In this document: positions 63,725 to 64,000 of the stretch, piece after piece
Numbering within the stretch: position 1 is the stretch's first letter
Layout of the letters: the number at the start of each line of letters is the position of its first letter
Assembly: GCF_000372725.1 (NCBI RefSeq)
Contig: NW_005199314.1
Span: 30,068-94,067, forward strand
DNA: 64,000 nucleotides
DNA from: Emiliania huxleyi CCMP1516
Lineage: Eukaryota > Haptophyta > Isochrysidales > Noelaerhabdaceae
Direction: 5' to 3'
The notes under the pieces: model-generated
Database searches by the model: none
The model's input: only the letters and a program-made list of their open reading frames with translations
What the model was told of the DNA's origin: nothing
Made by a program: the position numbers and the translations under genes

Positions 63725-63856
63725 TCAGAAGGCCCGCCGCGACGAGGAGCGGGTCACGGCGCGCCGCCCGACGCGGCCCTTTGCCTCCTTGAGGGGCGTC
63801 GCGGGCTCGGCGGAGGCGGACGAGGTTGCGATGAGTTGCAGCATCGGGCGGGCGCC
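63725..63856 (-). CDS. Last exon of a gene that begins beyond the window
   Basis: A minus-strand exon starts right after a textbook 3' splice site (a C/T run ending CCTGCAG, just above 63856). It reads GARPMLQLIATSSASAEPAT then PLKEAKGRVGRRAVTRSS to a stop at 63725-63727. The poly-pyrimidine stretch continues upstream to about 63915. Too little is present to name the product. Confidence 0.45.
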   Translation of the reverse strand, partial: GARPMLQLIATSSASAEPATPLKEAKGRVGRRAVTRSSSRRAF

Positions 63857-64000
63857 CTGCAGGCGGAGGGGAGAGGGGGAGGGGGGGGGTTGGGGTGGAG
63901 GGGGCGAAGGGCAAAAGGGGGAAGCATAGGGGACGGAGTGATGAGGGCAGAGGTTGGCAAAAAGGCCCAAAGGCTTGGGGGGGTGAGGGGGGGGGGGGGG
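63857..64000. other. Intron sequence and poly-G at the window edge
   Basis: Purine-rich on the + strand (pyrimidine-rich on the gene's strand), ending in a run of G from 63989. Probably the intron upstream of the terminal exon. Confidence 0.4.

Noticed and set aside
63357..63929. 190-residue Pro/Arg-rich frame
   Set aside because: Overlaps the better supported terminal exon on the other strand and lacks any domain.

Overview
The window is eukaryotic nuclear DNA from a GC-rich, intron-rich unicellular alga. A haptophyte of the Emiliania/Gephyrocapsa kind is my best guess, but that is an inference. The clues are a cycloeucalenol cycloisomerase (phytosterol pathway), a nuclear copy of the plastid-lineage gene ycf34, a PPR protein, TTAGGG-type telomeric hexamers, and many short introns, most of which start with GC rather than GT. 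There is no operon structure, rRNA gene, CRISPR array or convincing intact tRNA. An assembly gap of N lies at 23773-24565.

Layout. 0-13 kb: the tail of an unknown gene, cycloeucalenol cycloisomerase (-), an ankyrin protein (+), a nine-exon PPR protein (-), a block of non-autonomous inverted-repeat elements (8.4-10.6 kb), and a seven-exon GDSL esterase of the IAH1 type (-). 13-23 kb: a P-loop ATPase/helicase relic, a Yippee-like gene (+), an uncharacterised 481-residue gene with a DUF4326 ORF ten bases behind it (+), a MITE with a long hairpin, and the vacuole-fusion gene MON1 (+). 23-33 kb: gap and repeats, an EF-hand gene that looks frame-broken, a membrane-anchored Cys-motif protein (+) convergent with a HAD-fold RNA-repair-like protein (-), minisatellites, and a mitochondrial DNL zinc-finger protein (-). 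33-44 kb: a ten-exon CaMK-type kinase, an RS-tailed unknown, a DUF1295/steroid-reductase-like membrane protein, an alpha/beta hydrolase, Ycf34 (-), and SMG9 of nonsense-mediated decay (+). 44-50 kb: a cyclin-Y-like gene (-) followed by a roughly 1-kb segmental duplication, one copy of which carries an 828-bp insertion. 50-64 kb: a TLDc protein (-), a Nei/NEIL DNA glycosylase fused to a SAP domain (-), an unknown membrane protein (-), a telomere-repeat and satellite block (56.2-57.5 kb), a seven-exon uronate-isomerase-like enzyme (-), an unknown coiled-coil/membrane gene (+), and the last exon of a gene that begins beyond the window.

The genes are unrelated housekeeping genes and do not form a pathway. 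What links them is intron biology. I rebuilt 46 introns from protein family conservation and frame continuity. By my count 28 start with GC and 18 with GT. In many, the first 10-30 bases of the intron repeat the first bases of the following exon; the clearest case (kinase intron 5) is identical over 21 of 21 bases. This looks like intron birth by target-site or tandem duplication. In the PPR gene a separate event placed 16 telomeric hexamers, flanked by a 22-bp direct duplication, exactly at a splice donor. These two observations are the most interesting in the window. All gene models are read by eye; no alignment or RNA data were available.
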